Origin: Anaerosphaera multitolerans
GTDB lineage: Bacteria > Bacillota > Clostridia > Tissierellales > Peptoniphilaceae
Assembly: GCF_004006535.1 (NCBI RefSeq)
Contig: NZ_RLIH01000006.1
Coordinates: forward strand, 1-64,000
Direction: 5' to 3'
DNA: 64,000 nt
Below the pieces are notes generated by a model, which did not search any database, was not told the origin of the DNA, and was given only the letters and a program-made list of their open reading frames with translations. Shown here in pieces: positions 55,726-63,925 of the stretch. The stretch's first letter is position 1, and each line of letters opens with the position of its first letter. The position numbers were made by a program, and so were the translations under genes.

Positions 55726-55754
55726 ATTCTACCTCATTAATGAGCCTTATTCCA
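55726..55754 (-). promoter_or_regulatory. Possible mraZ promoter
   Basis: Minus-strand TAGAAT (five of six) lies about 9 bases upstream of the first TGGT repeat, which would place the operator across the transcription start. The matching -35 (TGGAAT after 17 bases) is weak, so other -10 choices such as the overlapping TATATA cannot be excluded. Confidence 0.4.
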
Positions 55755-55778
55755 CACCAAATTAAATTTTCAAAAAAT

Positions 55779-55794
55779 AAGGACTATAGTCCTT
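55779..55794 (-). terminator. Second hairpin after the sensor kinase
   Basis: A perfect 16-base palindrome (AAGGACTATAGTCCTT) followed on the minus strand by ATTTTTT. It lies 17 bases beyond the first terminator, and together they separate the two-component operon from mraZ. Confidence 0.55.
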
Positions 55795-55810
55795 TTAAAG
55801 ACAAAATAAA

Positions 55811-55836
55811 AAAATTGGACATTCTAATCCAATTTT
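55811..55836 (-). terminator. Terminator of the two-component operon, overlapping the stop codon
   Basis: A 9-bp stem AAAATTGGA/TCCAATTTT with an 8-base loop. One arm is formed by the last codons of the sensor kinase (Glu-Lys-Leu-Asp), the TAG stop lies in the loop, and a T run follows on the minus strand. Confidence 0.8.
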
Positions 55837-57278
55837 TCATTATCATTTTTATATGCATCTGCAATAAAGTAGAAATCCGAGCCTTTACCTAATTCAGAAT
55901 TTACGCCGTAGTCAAAACCGTGCATTTCCAAAATACTTTTTACTATATATAACCCAAGCCCCGTTCCCACTTCAGGTCGAATGTGATTATCTCTTTCTCT
56001 GTAAAACTTATCCCATATGTCTTTTAAATGCTCTTTTTTTATTCCGACACCTTTATCAATACAATGAAATTCAACTTTACCATCTTTTTCAACTATTTTA
56101 ATAGTTAGTTCTTTTTCATCCTTTGAATAGTTAATTGCATTGTTTACTAAATTGTAAATCACTTGCTCAATTCGCTTACTATCACAATATATAACACAGT
56201 TCCCTTCAACTATATAATTAAAATTATAGTCATTTTGTTCAAAGAAAATTTTAAACCTATCCATTACCTTTGAGGTTATTTGACTTAAATCTTCCCACTG
56301 ATAATTAACCTCTACTAAATCAGATTCAATTTTCGATAAATCCAATAAATCATTTACTAACATAGTCAGATGATCTGCTTCCTTTATAATAGTATCAATG
56401 TGGCGATTTCTCATTTCCTCATTGTTCCCTGAAATATCTCTTATCATCTCTCCATAGGATTTAATTACAGTAAGCGGAGTCTTCAAATCATGACTTACAT
56501 TGGAGATCAAATCCTTTCGCATCTCCATTGTCTTTTCCAATTCGCTAGTTGCATAATTTAAAGTATTTGATAAATCATTTATTTCAGAATAATCATCTTC
56601 ACTAAAATGCACTTCAAAATTTCCGCTTCCCAATATTTTTGCCGTTTTTGACATTCTAACTAAGGGACCGGATAATTTTTTAGAAATAAAATAAGAAAGT
56701 ATTAAAGCTAAAATTAAGGACATTATTGAAACAATCATCAATAATTTCTGTAGTATACCTACAGCTGAATCTACAGGTTCAAGATCTGTTTGAATCATTA
56801 AATATCTATCCACGCCTTGAGTCTTACCTAAGTAGCCTGCATAAATAATAGTTGGATTTTCCTCATTTTTTAACTGTGTTGTAAAAACTCTATAGGGCTT
56901 TTCCCCATCCTTTACACCGTCAAAGTACTCATTAAACTCTTTTTCCTTTAGGATTTTAGGATGCATCATCATCTCAATCCATGAAAGCGGATAAATTAAA
57001 TGACCTTCTTCATCAATAACCTGAACTTTAGTACCTTCAACTTGAAAGTATTCAGACAGCTTTTTTTCAAAATCTTTACTATCCGCTTCACTTAAGAGAT
57101 AATTTCCGATTTTAGTAACTTCTCCCTCTTTCATAGATTCATAAAACATATTTAAAAATACAATTTGAAACAACCAGAGAGAAATTAAAATAGCCGCGGC
57201 GAACCCTGAAAAGTACTTCCAAAAGGCAAACATTATACTATTTTTATCAAGTTTTATAGTTTTATTCTCTTGTGTCAA
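55824..57278 (-). CDS. Sensor histidine kinase
   Basis: A 484-residue membrane sensor with a membrane helix at about 19-42, an extracytoplasmic sensing domain of about 125 residues, and a second helix at about 177-197. A HAMP domain follows (SGPLVRMSKTAKILGSG), then HisKA with the phospho-accepting histidine (SHDLKTPL, H263) and the HATPase domain with N box (VNNAINYS), G1 (DKGVGI) and G2 (GTGLGLYI). It overlaps the response-regulator gene by 17 bases and probably starts at TTG. The ATG 15 codons later lacks a ribosome site. The architecture resembles the kinases partnered with OmpR regulators of envelope stress. The stimulus is unknown. Confidence 0.92.
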   Translation of the reverse strand: MTQENKTIKLDKNSIMFAFWKYFSGFAAAILISLWLFQIVFLNMFYESMKEGEVTKIGNYLLSEADSKDFEKKLSEYFQVEGTKVQVIDEEGHLIYPLSWIEMMMHPKILKEKEFNEYFDGVKDGEKPYRVFTTQLKNEENPTIIYAGYLGKTQGVDRYLMIQTDLEPVDSAVGILQKLLMIVSIMSLILALILSYFISKKLSGPLVRMSKTAKILGSGNFEVHFSEDDYSEINDLSNTLNYATSELEKTMEMRKDLISNVSHDLKTPLTVIKSYGEMIRDISGNNEEMRNRHIDTIIKEADHLTMLVNDLLDLSKIESDLVEVNYQWEDLSQITSKVMDRFKIFFEQNDYNFNYIVEGNCVIYCDSKRIEQVIYNLVNNAINYSKDEKELTIKIVEKDGKVEFHCIDKGVGIKKEHLKDIWDKFYRERDNHIRPEVGTGLGLYIVKSILEMHGFDYGVNSELGKGSDFYFIADAYKNDNEKLD

Positions 57279-57933
57279 ATTTATAACCCGTTCCTCTTAC
57301 AGTAACTATAAATTTTCTATAGTCCTTAATTGAATTTCTTAACATTTTAATATGGGTATCTACCGTTCTATCATCGCCGTAAAAATCATAGCCCCAAACC
57401 TTACTTAAAAGTTTATCTCTTGATAGTGCTATATTTTCATTTGTCGCCAAAAATACAAGTAAATCATACTCCTTTGGAGTCATATCCACTTTTTCATCAT
57501 CAACATATACCACTTTACCGTCAAGATCTATTTTCAATCCTTCAAATTCTAAAACTTCATTTTCAACTGTCTTTTGATGCCTTTTCACTATTACATTTAA
57601 TCTTGCCATTAATTCCTTTGGTGAAAAAGGTTTTACTACATAATCATCTATACCTATTTCAAAACCGAATAATTTATCATATTCCTCGCCTCTTGCCGAC
57701 AACATCAATACGGGAATATCCTTATTTTTTCTTATTTCCTTATAAGAAGAAAAACCATCAAGACGGGGCATCATTATATCCATAACTATTACATCAAAAT
57801 CCTGTTCTTTACACTTTTCAATGGCCTCTAAACCATCAGAAGCCTCTTCTACAGTGTGCCCTTCAAATTCAGCATAGGTTTTAATTACCTCTCTAATTTT
57901 TGCTTCATCATCTACTACTAATATTTTAAACAA
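57262..57933 (-). CDS. OmpR/PhoB-type response regulator
   Basis: A receiver domain with acidic pocket VVDDE, phospho-accepting aspartate in VIVMDIMMPRLDG, the switch threonine position occupied by serine in MLSARGE, and lysine in VVKPFSPKEL. It is followed by a winged-helix DNA-binding domain (MTPKEYDLLVFLA...VWGYDFYGDDRTVDTHIKMLR). The start is TTG at 57933, five codons inside the longest frame, because AAGGTGA lies four bases before it. It is first in a two-gene operon with the kinase. A short inverted repeat (TATCCT/AGGATA, 57948-57965) lies immediately upstream of the ribosome site. Confidence 0.94.
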   Translation of the reverse strand: MFKILVVDDEAKIREVIKTYAEFEGHTVEEASDGLEAIEKCKEQDFDVIVMDIMMPRLDGFSSYKEIRKNKDIPVLMLSARGEEYDKLFGFEIGIDDYVVKPFSPKELMARLNVIVKRHQKTVENEVLEFEGLKIDLDGKVVYVDDEKVDMTPKEYDLLVFLATNENIALSRDKLLSKVWGYDFYGDDRTVDTHIKMLRNSIKDYRKFIVTVRGTGYKFDTRE

Positions 57934-58004
57934 AATATCACCTTCCATATCCTGTGTCTAGGATACAATTATTTTGTGAGATAAAAGTGAAATTTTGGCG
58001 AAAA

Positions 58005-58574
58005 CTACAGTTCACCCTTTAGCCCACAAATGTCGGCTCTTTTTTGAAGTCCTTTTATAGTTTCTTCAAAAACCACATTTTTATCCATTTCCAACATCTC
58101 TATTCCCTGTAAAATTATATCTCTATTACAACCTGCTGCAAATTTCTTATCCTTAAACTTCTTATTTAAGGACTTTAAATTCAAGTCCAGCACAGATTTA
58201 CTTGGTCTAAGTAAACAAGCCGCATTAATAATACCTGTAAGTTCATCTATGGCAAAAAGAGTCCTCTCCATTAAACTCTCCGGTTTTTCCTCACTGCAAA
58301 TACCCCATCCGTGAGAAACTATAGCCCTGATATATTCCTCAGGCCATCCCTCTGCCTCAAGAATTTCCCTGGTTTTTTTACAGTGTTCTTCCGGATACTT
58401 TTCATAGTCCAAATCATGGCACAGTCCAACTACTCCCCACTTTTCCACATCTTCATCAAAATACTGTGCAAAATGCATCATTACTGCCTCAACTTGAAGT
58501 CCATGTTGTATCAATGCATCAGTTTCATTGTATTTTAAAAACAATTCCATAGCTTCTTCTCTATTAATTGACAT
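58005..58574 (-). CDS. HD-domain phosphohydrolase-like protein
   Basis: A 189-residue soluble HD protein with the metal-binding series HGLQVEAVM, CHDLDYEKYPEEH and IVSHGWGI, close to the HDIG group. Such proteins act on nucleotides or phosphate esters. A conserved D is seen later in FAIDELTGIINAACLLRP. The substrate is not predictable. AGAGGTGGTATA precedes the ATG. It is divergent from galU and separated from it by 103 bases. Confidence 0.85.
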   Translation of the reverse strand: MSINREEAMELFLKYNETDALIQHGLQVEAVMMHFAQYFDEDVEKWGVVGLCHDLDYEKYPEEHCKKTREILEAEGWPEEYIRAIVSHGWGICSEEKPESLMERTLFAIDELTGIINAACLLRPSKSVLDLNLKSLNKKFKDKKFAAGCNRDIILQGIEMLEMDKNVVFEETIKGLQKRADICGLKGEL

Positions 58575-58632
58575 TATACCACCTCTTCTTTCTCATAATG
58601 ATACACCAAATTTAAGATATTTTAAATATACA

Positions 58633-58660
58633 GTGACAAATTATTCTTTTATTATAAAAT
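58633..58660 (+). promoter_or_regulatory. galU promoter
   Basis: GTGACA, a 16-bp spacer and TAAAAT (five of six in both boxes), ending 17 bases before the TTG start of galU. Confidence 0.55.
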
Positions 58661-58677
58661 ATATATGAGGTGATTCT

Positions 58678-59526
58678 TTGAAAATTAAAAAAGCAGTAAT
58701 ACCTGCTGCAGGACTAGGAACCAGATTTTTACCCTTTACTAAATCTTGTCCCAAAGAAATGTTGCCAATTATAGATACCCCCACTATTGAATACATAGTT
58801 AGAGAAGTGGTGGAAAGTGGAATAGAAGAAATCTTAATAATTTTAAGTAGAAATAAAACTTCTATTGAAGATTACTTTGATCGTAACTTTGAATTAGAAC
58901 AAAAGCTGATTAATGATAAAAAATATAATCTCGTAGAACAGTTGAAAGAAATTGAAAGCTTGGCAAAAATACACTTTATTAGACAAAAAGAAGCCCTAGG
59001 TCTTGGTCATGCTGTATATTGCGCAAAAAGTTTTGTTAATAATGAGCCCTTTGCTTTGCTTTTGGGAGATGAATTAATTGTCAATGATATAAATGCAACA
59101 TCTCAGTTAATTAAATTATATGAAAAGCGGAATTCATCAATAATAGGACTCTCTAAAGTAGATCCGTTGGAAGTTGACAAGTATGGAATAGTGGAGCTTA
59201 ATAAAGAAAATCAAATTTTAAATATGGTTGAAAAGCCGGATATAAATTCCGCACCCAGTAATTTAGCTATAATTGGCAGATATATAATTAGCCCTAAAAT
59301 ATTTGAGATTTTACCAAATATTAAGCCAGGTAAAAATAATGAAATCCAACTTACCGATGCACTTCTTGAACTTTTAAATTATGAATCAATATATGGTTTG
59401 GAAATTCAAGGACAAAGATATGATATTGGTTCAAAAATCGGATTTTTAAAAGCCACTTTTGACTTTGCTTTAAATAGAGAGGATTTAAGCGAAGAATTAA
59501 TTAAATACATTAAAGGGAGGATTTAA
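58678..59526 (+). CDS. galU: UTP-glucose-1-phosphate uridylyltransferase
   Basis: Makes UDP-glucose for glycolipid, capsule or wall-polymer synthesis. The nucleotidyltransferase signature AAGLGTRFLPFTKSCPKEMLPI is at the N-terminus, with FIRQKEALGLGHAV, LLGDELI, MVEKP and GRYIISPKIF downstream. 282 residues. The start is TTG, with AGGTGA four bases upstream and no competing ATG. It is followed after one base by a PPC-domain gene. Confidence 0.94.
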   Translation: MKIKKAVIPAAGLGTRFLPFTKSCPKEMLPIIDTPTIEYIVREVVESGIEEILIILSRNKTSIEDYFDRNFELEQKLINDKKYNLVEQLKEIESLAKIHFIRQKEALGLGHAVYCAKSFVNNEPFALLLGDELIVNDINATSQLIKLYEKRNSSIIGLSKVDPLEVDKYGIVELNKENQILNMVEKPDINSAPSNLAIIGRYIISPKIFEILPNIKPGKNNEIQLTDALLELLNYESIYGLEIQGQRYDIGSKIGFLKATFDFALNREDLSEELIKYIKGRI

Positions 59527-59527
59527 T

Positions 59528-59950
59528 ATGGAAGGAAAAGTATTTAAAGATAAGGCAGTTCTTAGAGTTGATAAGGGTGAAGAAGTTATTGAATCAATAT
59601 TTAAATTTATTGAAGAAAATAAAATTACACTCGCAAATGTAAGCGGAATCGGCGCTTCAAATAACATAACTGTGGGACTTTTTAACACTGAGACTAAAGA
59701 ATACAACACTGCGGATTATTTTGGCGAAGATTTTGAAATTACAGCCTTTATGGGTAATATTACCACAAAAGACGGAGAATACTACGTACATATGCACATT
59801 ACATTTTCAGACGAAAATCAAAACACCTTTGGAGGTCATTTAAATAAGTGTATAATCAGCGGAGCCTGTGAAATATTTTTTGACATAATTGAAGGTGAAG
59901 TAAAACGTTATTTTGATGAAGAAATAGGATTAAATATAATGAAATTTTAA
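59528..59950 (+). CDS. PPC (DUF296) domain protein
   Basis: A 140-residue single-domain protein of the plant-and-prokaryote-conserved family. It has ANVSGIGASNNITVGLF in the first half and the histidine set HMHITF...GGHL in the second, thought to bind a metal in the trimeric bacterial forms. Plant relatives bind DNA through an added AT-hook, which is absent here, so calling it a DNA-binding protein would be over-reading. It is translated directly after galU, with GGGAGG inside the galU end, so it is probably co-transcribed. Confidence 0.85.
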   Translation: MEGKVFKDKAVLRVDKGEEVIESIFKFIEENKITLANVSGIGASNNITVGLFNTETKEYNTADYFGEDFEITAFMGNITTKDGEYYVHMHITFSDENQNTFGGHLNKCIISGACEIFFDIIEGEVKRYFDEEIGLNIMKF

Positions 59951-60155
59951 ATATATCTAAATTATTAAAATGTAGATAATAATATTTTTTTTGGTATAAT
60001 GTTAATGAACTTTTATTATAACGACTTAGTATATTTAAAATATTTTAGTATTCTATAAATATTTAGGAAACTATACGATAGAATATATGAAATAATCATT
60101 AACTAGTAATAAAATATCTATTTTACATTATAATTTCAGAAAGGAGAGATTTCCT
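59951..60155. other. Gap before the MarR gene
   Basis: 205 AT-rich bases. TATAAT at 59995-60000 with TAGATA 16 bases upstream is a possible promoter. ATTCTAT near 60051 and ATAGAAT near 60079 form an inverted repeat with a wide spacer that could be a MarR-type operator, though the support is weak. A strong ribosome site AAAGGAGAG is at 60140-60148. No small gene is convincing. Confidence 0.35.
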
Positions 60156-60569
60156 ATCAATATAACAGAATGTATTAACTTTTTATTGACAACTTCTCAA
60201 CATAAAGTCTTTAATATTGTTAAAGAAAGATTATCTGAATTTGATGTTACACCGGTTCAATATGGCGTTCTACAATGTATATGGCAATTTGACATTGACA
60301 GTCCAAATGAAGTGGCGAATTTCTTAGATATTGAAAACTCCACTATTTCAGGAATTCTTGAAAGAATGGAGAAAAAAGATCTTATAATTAGAGAAATCGA
60401 TGTAAATGACAGGAGATTTATAAAAATAAAACTGACAGATAAATCAAAGGCTTTGGAAGAACCTATAAATATAGCAGCAGAGGAAGTCAATGAAAAAATA
60501 CTCTCTATGTTTACAAAAGAGGAAGAAAGAGATTTGAAAAAATATTTGAGAAGAATTTGCACACTATAA
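60156..60569 (+). CDS. MarR-family transcriptional regulator, probable ATC start
   Basis: A winged-helix repressor-type regulator. Recognition parts are TPVQYGVLQCIWQF, NEVANFLDIENSTISGILERMEKKDLI and REIDVNDRRFIKIKLT, the usual order of helices and wing. The conventional start is TTG at 60186, but no ribosome site precedes it, and it would cut off the first dimerisation helix. AAGGAG is nine bases before an in-frame ATC at 60156, giving M-NITECINFLLTTSQHKVFN, which looks like other clostridial MarR N-termini. No ATG, GTG or TTG lies between the upstream stop (60093) and 60186. The regulated gene is unknown. Confidence 0.75.
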   Translation: MNITECINFLLTTSQHKVFNIVKERLSEFDVTPVQYGVLQCIWQFDIDSPNEVANFLDIENSTISGILERMEKKDLIIREIDVNDRRFIKIKLTDKSKALEEPINIAAEEVNEKILSMFTKEEERDLKKYLRRICTL

Positions 60570-60818
60570 CAATTAATTCTATTGTAATAACCAGTGAAAT
60601 AACTTCATATGTGAAAACACATAAAGGGCACCTCATATTTTATAAGGTGCTCTTTATATTGAGAAATATATAGCTATGAAATTAAAATAAAGAAAAATTC
60701 AACTTAATAAAAAATACGTTGCTAAAAACAATATAAATATAATAAGTTTTAAATTATCTGCATCTTTATTTAATAATATACACAACTTAGCTTATAAAAC
60801 CTTTATTTAAATCTTATT
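60570..60818. other. Gap between marR and etfA with a shared hairpin
   Basis: 249 AT-rich bases between convergent genes. The only structure is the hairpin at 60623-60655. From 60660 on I see nothing beyond A/T runs. Confidence 0.4.
60623..60655. terminator. Hairpin between convergent marR and etfA
   Basis: AAAGGGCACCT pairs with AGGTGCTCTTT (11 pairs, one G-U) around an 11-base loop. The flanks are A/T-rich on both sides but with short T runs, so it may serve both genes as a moderate terminator. Confidence 0.6.
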
Positions 60819-61772
60819 CTAATTCTCCATCTTTTGATCTTTTATTTGTCTTATTTTTAATAACATTTTTTCTATAACCAAATTTGCATCTGATACAATT
60901 GCATAATCCGCATATTTAAAAATATTGGAATCTTTATTGTTATTTATAACAATTATTACATCAGATCCCCTCATACCTGTAATATGTTGAATTGCTCCCG
61001 AAATTCCAAAGGCCAAATATATTTTTGGATTTATGATTTTTCCCGACTGCCCAACTTGTTCAGATGGTTTTATAAGACCTTTTTCCATCATTGGTCTTGA
61101 CCCGGCTACTGCTCCTTTAAAAAAAGTAGCAATTTCTCTTAGTTTGTTAAACGAGCTTTCTGTTAATCCTCTGCCACCTGCAAATACAATATCAGTATTT
61201 TCAATGTCAAATTCATTTTGTTCTATTATCTCTATATTTTCTATGAATAATACAGGACTTTCCGTTTCCATTTTTATAACTTTTACTTTGTCAATTTCCT
61301 TGCCGCTACTTTTTTGTTCAGAAAATATATTTTTCAAAGTTATTAAATATGGCCCGGGTCCTTTGAAAGAATACTCCAAATACTTTTCTTCATTTGATGA
61401 AAATTTTCCTACAAGAATTTCTCCATCTTCTACTTTTAAATCCACTGCTTCCCTTAATAAGGATAAATTTAATTTATAACTTATTGTTGATGCTACTTCT
61501 TTATACTTTTCATTTGAGGGAAATAAAACTATATCTACATCTTCAAATATCTTCAAAAGTGCCTTTGAATATCTATAATAGTCATAATTTCTAAAGTATT
61601 TGTTTTTCAATAAGATAATTTCGCCAACGTCATATCCTTTATGATGTTTTTTAATTTCATCATCAATAAAGAGAATTTTTGTTTTTATACTTAATTCTTT
61701 AGCTAGCTCATTTGCTTTTAGAATCAACATTTTGTTAATATTTACGTTACTATCTCCTACAACATATATCAT
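60819..61772 (-). CDS. etfA: Electron transfer flavoprotein alpha subunit
   Basis: A 317-residue FAD-binding ETF chain that shuttles electrons from a dehydrogenase. The N-terminal half is poorly conserved. The C-terminal FAD domain is clear: AGGRGLTESSFNKL, AVAGSRPMMEKG, QVGQSGKIINPKIYLAFGISGAIQH and the FKYADYAIVSD segment. The start overlaps the etfB stop by four bases. The partner dehydrogenase is not in the window. Confidence 0.9.
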   Translation of the reverse strand: MIYVVGDSNVNINKMLILKANELAKELSIKTKILFIDDEIKKHHKGYDVGEIILLKNKYFRNYDYYRYSKALLKIFEDVDIVLFPSNEKYKEVASTISYKLNLSLLREAVDLKVEDGEILVGKFSSNEEKYLEYSFKGPGPYLITLKNIFSEQKSSGKEIDKVKVIKMETESPVLFIENIEIIEQNEFDIENTDIVFAGGRGLTESSFNKLREIATFFKGAVAGSRPMMEKGLIKPSEQVGQSGKIINPKIYLAFGISGAIQHITGMRGSDVIIVINNNKDSNIFKYADYAIVSDANLVIEKMLLKIRQIKDQKMEN

Positions 61773-62536
61773 CTCACAATTTCTCCAGGCACTAGTTTTT
61801 TTAAAATTTCTACTAAATTAGAAGCTGATTGATTATCATCTTCTCCGGTTAAACAAATTAATTCCCCATTCTTTTCTATCTCCAAATAAAATTCATCATT
61901 TAGCTCAACTTTATTTTCTAAGCACTTTTCCCCTTCAATTAATTCACTTAAAGATATTTCAAAAATTTCTTTCTCACTGTAAGCATTAATTATTCCAGCA
62001 ATAGTTAAATTTTTTATAAAAGTATTTTCATTAATAGATTGAATTATTATTGGAGTATCTACACTATATGAATATTCTTCATTCCCAATTTCTCTTTTTG
62101 CATATATTATATTTCCTTTAACATCAAAAAAACTACTATACAAAATTCTTTTAATGTTTAAACTTTCTGAAATATAAGTAGACACATACACTGAATCTTC
62201 ATTATAAAAAAGACTGCCTATTAAAATAATATCTAACTTACTAAAATAGTTTTCAATGAATGTCTTAAGAATTTCTGCACAAAATCTCGGATCTTCTAAA
62301 TCAATTTCTTCACCCTCAATAATATATGCGCTATCAACCCCCATTGCCATTGAATCTCTTAAACTTTTTTCACTCCTTGCTTTGTTTTTTGATAGAATTA
62401 CGGAACTAATATTACACTTTTCTTTTTCTTTAATTATCAAAGCTTCAGATATAATATTTTCATCACCTTTAATTAAAGAATTATTTTCCTCTAACAAATC
62501 TTTATTTATTGGACTAAGTATAATTAACACATTCAT
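61769..62536 (-). CDS. etfB: Electron transfer flavoprotein beta subunit, divergent
   Basis: A 255-residue EtfB-like chain, assigned by fold pattern and its overlap with etfA. Recognisable pieces are ISEALIIKEKEKCNISSVIL, the helix DSMAMGVDSAYII and EYSYSVDTPIIIQSIN. The usual AMP/FAD-loop DTGQVGP is replaced by NEDSVYVSTYISESL, and the early NPFDEYA-type segment is degenerate. It may therefore bind its nucleotide differently. It lies between a GntP-type permease and etfA. No separate promoter was seen. Confidence 0.78.
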   Translation of the reverse strand: MNVLIILSPINKDLLEENNSLIKGDENIISEALIIKEKEKCNISSVILSKNKARSEKSLRDSMAMGVDSAYIIEGEEIDLEDPRFCAEILKTFIENYFSKLDIILIGSLFYNEDSVYVSTYISESLNIKRILYSSFFDVKGNIIYAKREIGNEEYSYSVDTPIIIQSINENTFIKNLTIAGIINAYSEKEIFEISLSELIEGEKCLENKVELNDEFYLEIEKNGELICLTGEDDNQSASNLVEILKKLVPGEIVR

Positions 62537-62561
62537 AATTATTTTGTTTCCTTTCTAAAAA

Positions 62562-62595
62562 ATCGTAGAAGGTATAAATATCTTCTACGATTTCT
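62562..62595 (-). terminator. Terminator between the permease and etfB
   Basis: A 12-bp perfect stem (AAATCGTAGAAG/CTTCTACGATTT) with a 10-base loop, followed on the minus strand by a T run. As no promoter is evident for etfB, it may attenuate rather than fully stop the transcript. Confidence 0.85.
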
Positions 62596-62598
62596 AAT

Positions 62599-63909
62599 TT
62601 ACACTATTCCTATATTTACTAAACCGATAAACACAAAGCAAATAATAAACGGAATTATTATTTGAGTAATTGCTATGTCATAATAAGCTTCTTTATGCGT
62701 TAATTTACATATATTCAAAAGAGTAATCTGCGCTCCTTGATGAGGTAAAGTATCTAATGTACCTGCTGCAATTGTCGAAATTCTATGTACATACTCCAAA
62801 TTAATTCCTAGACTTAGATAAATATCTTTTAATGCATTAAAAGCAACACCAAGCCCTCCGGATGCAGAACCACAAGCACCAGCACATATTGCCACTGTAA
62901 TCATTACAAAGATTAACGGACTTATATTAATATTTACCAAGGAATTTACTAAATCAGAAAATGCCTGTGTTTCTTGAACTATTCCTCCAAATCCAACTAC
63001 AATAGCTGTATTTAAAATTGCAGTTCCTGAATCTGCAGCTCCTTTATTAAATACATTAACCCATTCTCCCGGATTTCCAATTTTCTTATAAAATAATAAT
63101 ACACTTAGAACTATACCTATAGTAACTGAAGTCTCAACAGCTAACTTCAATATATTAAATGCAACTAATATAGTTATAATAGGTATTAATGCTAAAAATT
63201 CATTAGGCAAACTTTTATTTTCATCATATGAAAGTTCACTTTCAGTAAGTTGATATTTAAGCGTATTATCCACAAAAAATATCTCACTTTTTGCAAATTT
63301 TTTAGCCCTATACTCTAACCATACAAATATTAAAATATACATAATTATTGAAGATATTAACGACGGAAGGAAAGCTGCCGTTGCCGGAGTTCCCAAATTT
63401 TCAGAAGCAATTACATTTTGAATAGAAGGAGAACCAGGTCCACTCATTGACCAAGTCCAACATCCTGAAGAAATTGCCGCAGGTATTAGTCTTCTTGTTA
63501 TATTTGCCTCTTTAAACAACTGTAACGCAATTGGGTACACAACAAAGAATACTACAAACCCGCTAATTCCACCATAAGTTAAAATACCTGTTATTGTCAT
63601 AATTATAGGTGCAACAAATTTTCCCTTACTAATCTTAGCAATAAATCTTGCTATAGATTCAGCAGCACCTGTAAATTGGTATATAGCTCCAAAAATAGCT
63701 CCTACAAAAAAAACTAAAAAATAACTTGAAACATAATTTGCCGCAGAGGGCATAAAATATTCTTTTAAGCTCGATAGTATAGGCATCCCAGAAAACACAA
63801 TTACAAAAATAGAGACAACCGGAGCCAAAATTATAGCACTAATTTGTTTAAATGCAAGCAGCGCAAAAAGTAAAATAGCCGCTACTAATATAATATTACC
63901 TAGATTCAT
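62599..63909 (-). CDS. GntP-family permease
   Basis: A 436-residue membrane protein with about twelve helices and GntP-type features: GGISGFVVFFVVYPIA, CWTWSMSGPGSPSIQN, GFGGIVQETQAF, and the re-entrant GSASGGLGVAFNAL and TLPHQGAQITLL loops. The family imports sugar acids or hydroxy-acids (gluconate, glycerate, lactate-like compounds) with protons, and the substrate is not readable here. AGGAGAACATC precedes the ATG. Linkage to ETF genes suggests that the imported acid, or its CoA ester, is oxidised through the flavoprotein. This is inference. Confidence 0.85.
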   Translation of the reverse strand: MNLGNIILVAAILLFALLAFKQISAIILAPVVSIFVIVFSGMPILSSLKEYFMPSAANYVSSYFLVFFVGAIFGAIYQFTGAAESIARFIAKISKGKFVAPIIMTITGILTYGGISGFVVFFVVYPIALQLFKEANITRRLIPAAISSGCWTWSMSGPGSPSIQNVIASENLGTPATAAFLPSLISSIIMYILIFVWLEYRAKKFAKSEIFFVDNTLKYQLTESELSYDENKSLPNEFLALIPIITILVAFNILKLAVETSVTIGIVLSVLLFYKKIGNPGEWVNVFNKGAADSGTAILNTAIVVGFGGIVQETQAFSDLVNSLVNINISPLIFVMITVAICAGACGSASGGLGVAFNALKDIYLSLGINLEYVHRISTIAAGTLDTLPHQGAQITLLNICKLTHKEAYYDIAITQIIIPFIICFVFIGLVNIGIV

Positions 63910-63925
63910 GATGTTCTCCTATCTA

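Noticed and set aside
61033-61479. 148-residue plus-strand frame opposite etfA
   Set aside because: It mirrors the conserved FAD domain of etfA and lacks a ribosome site.
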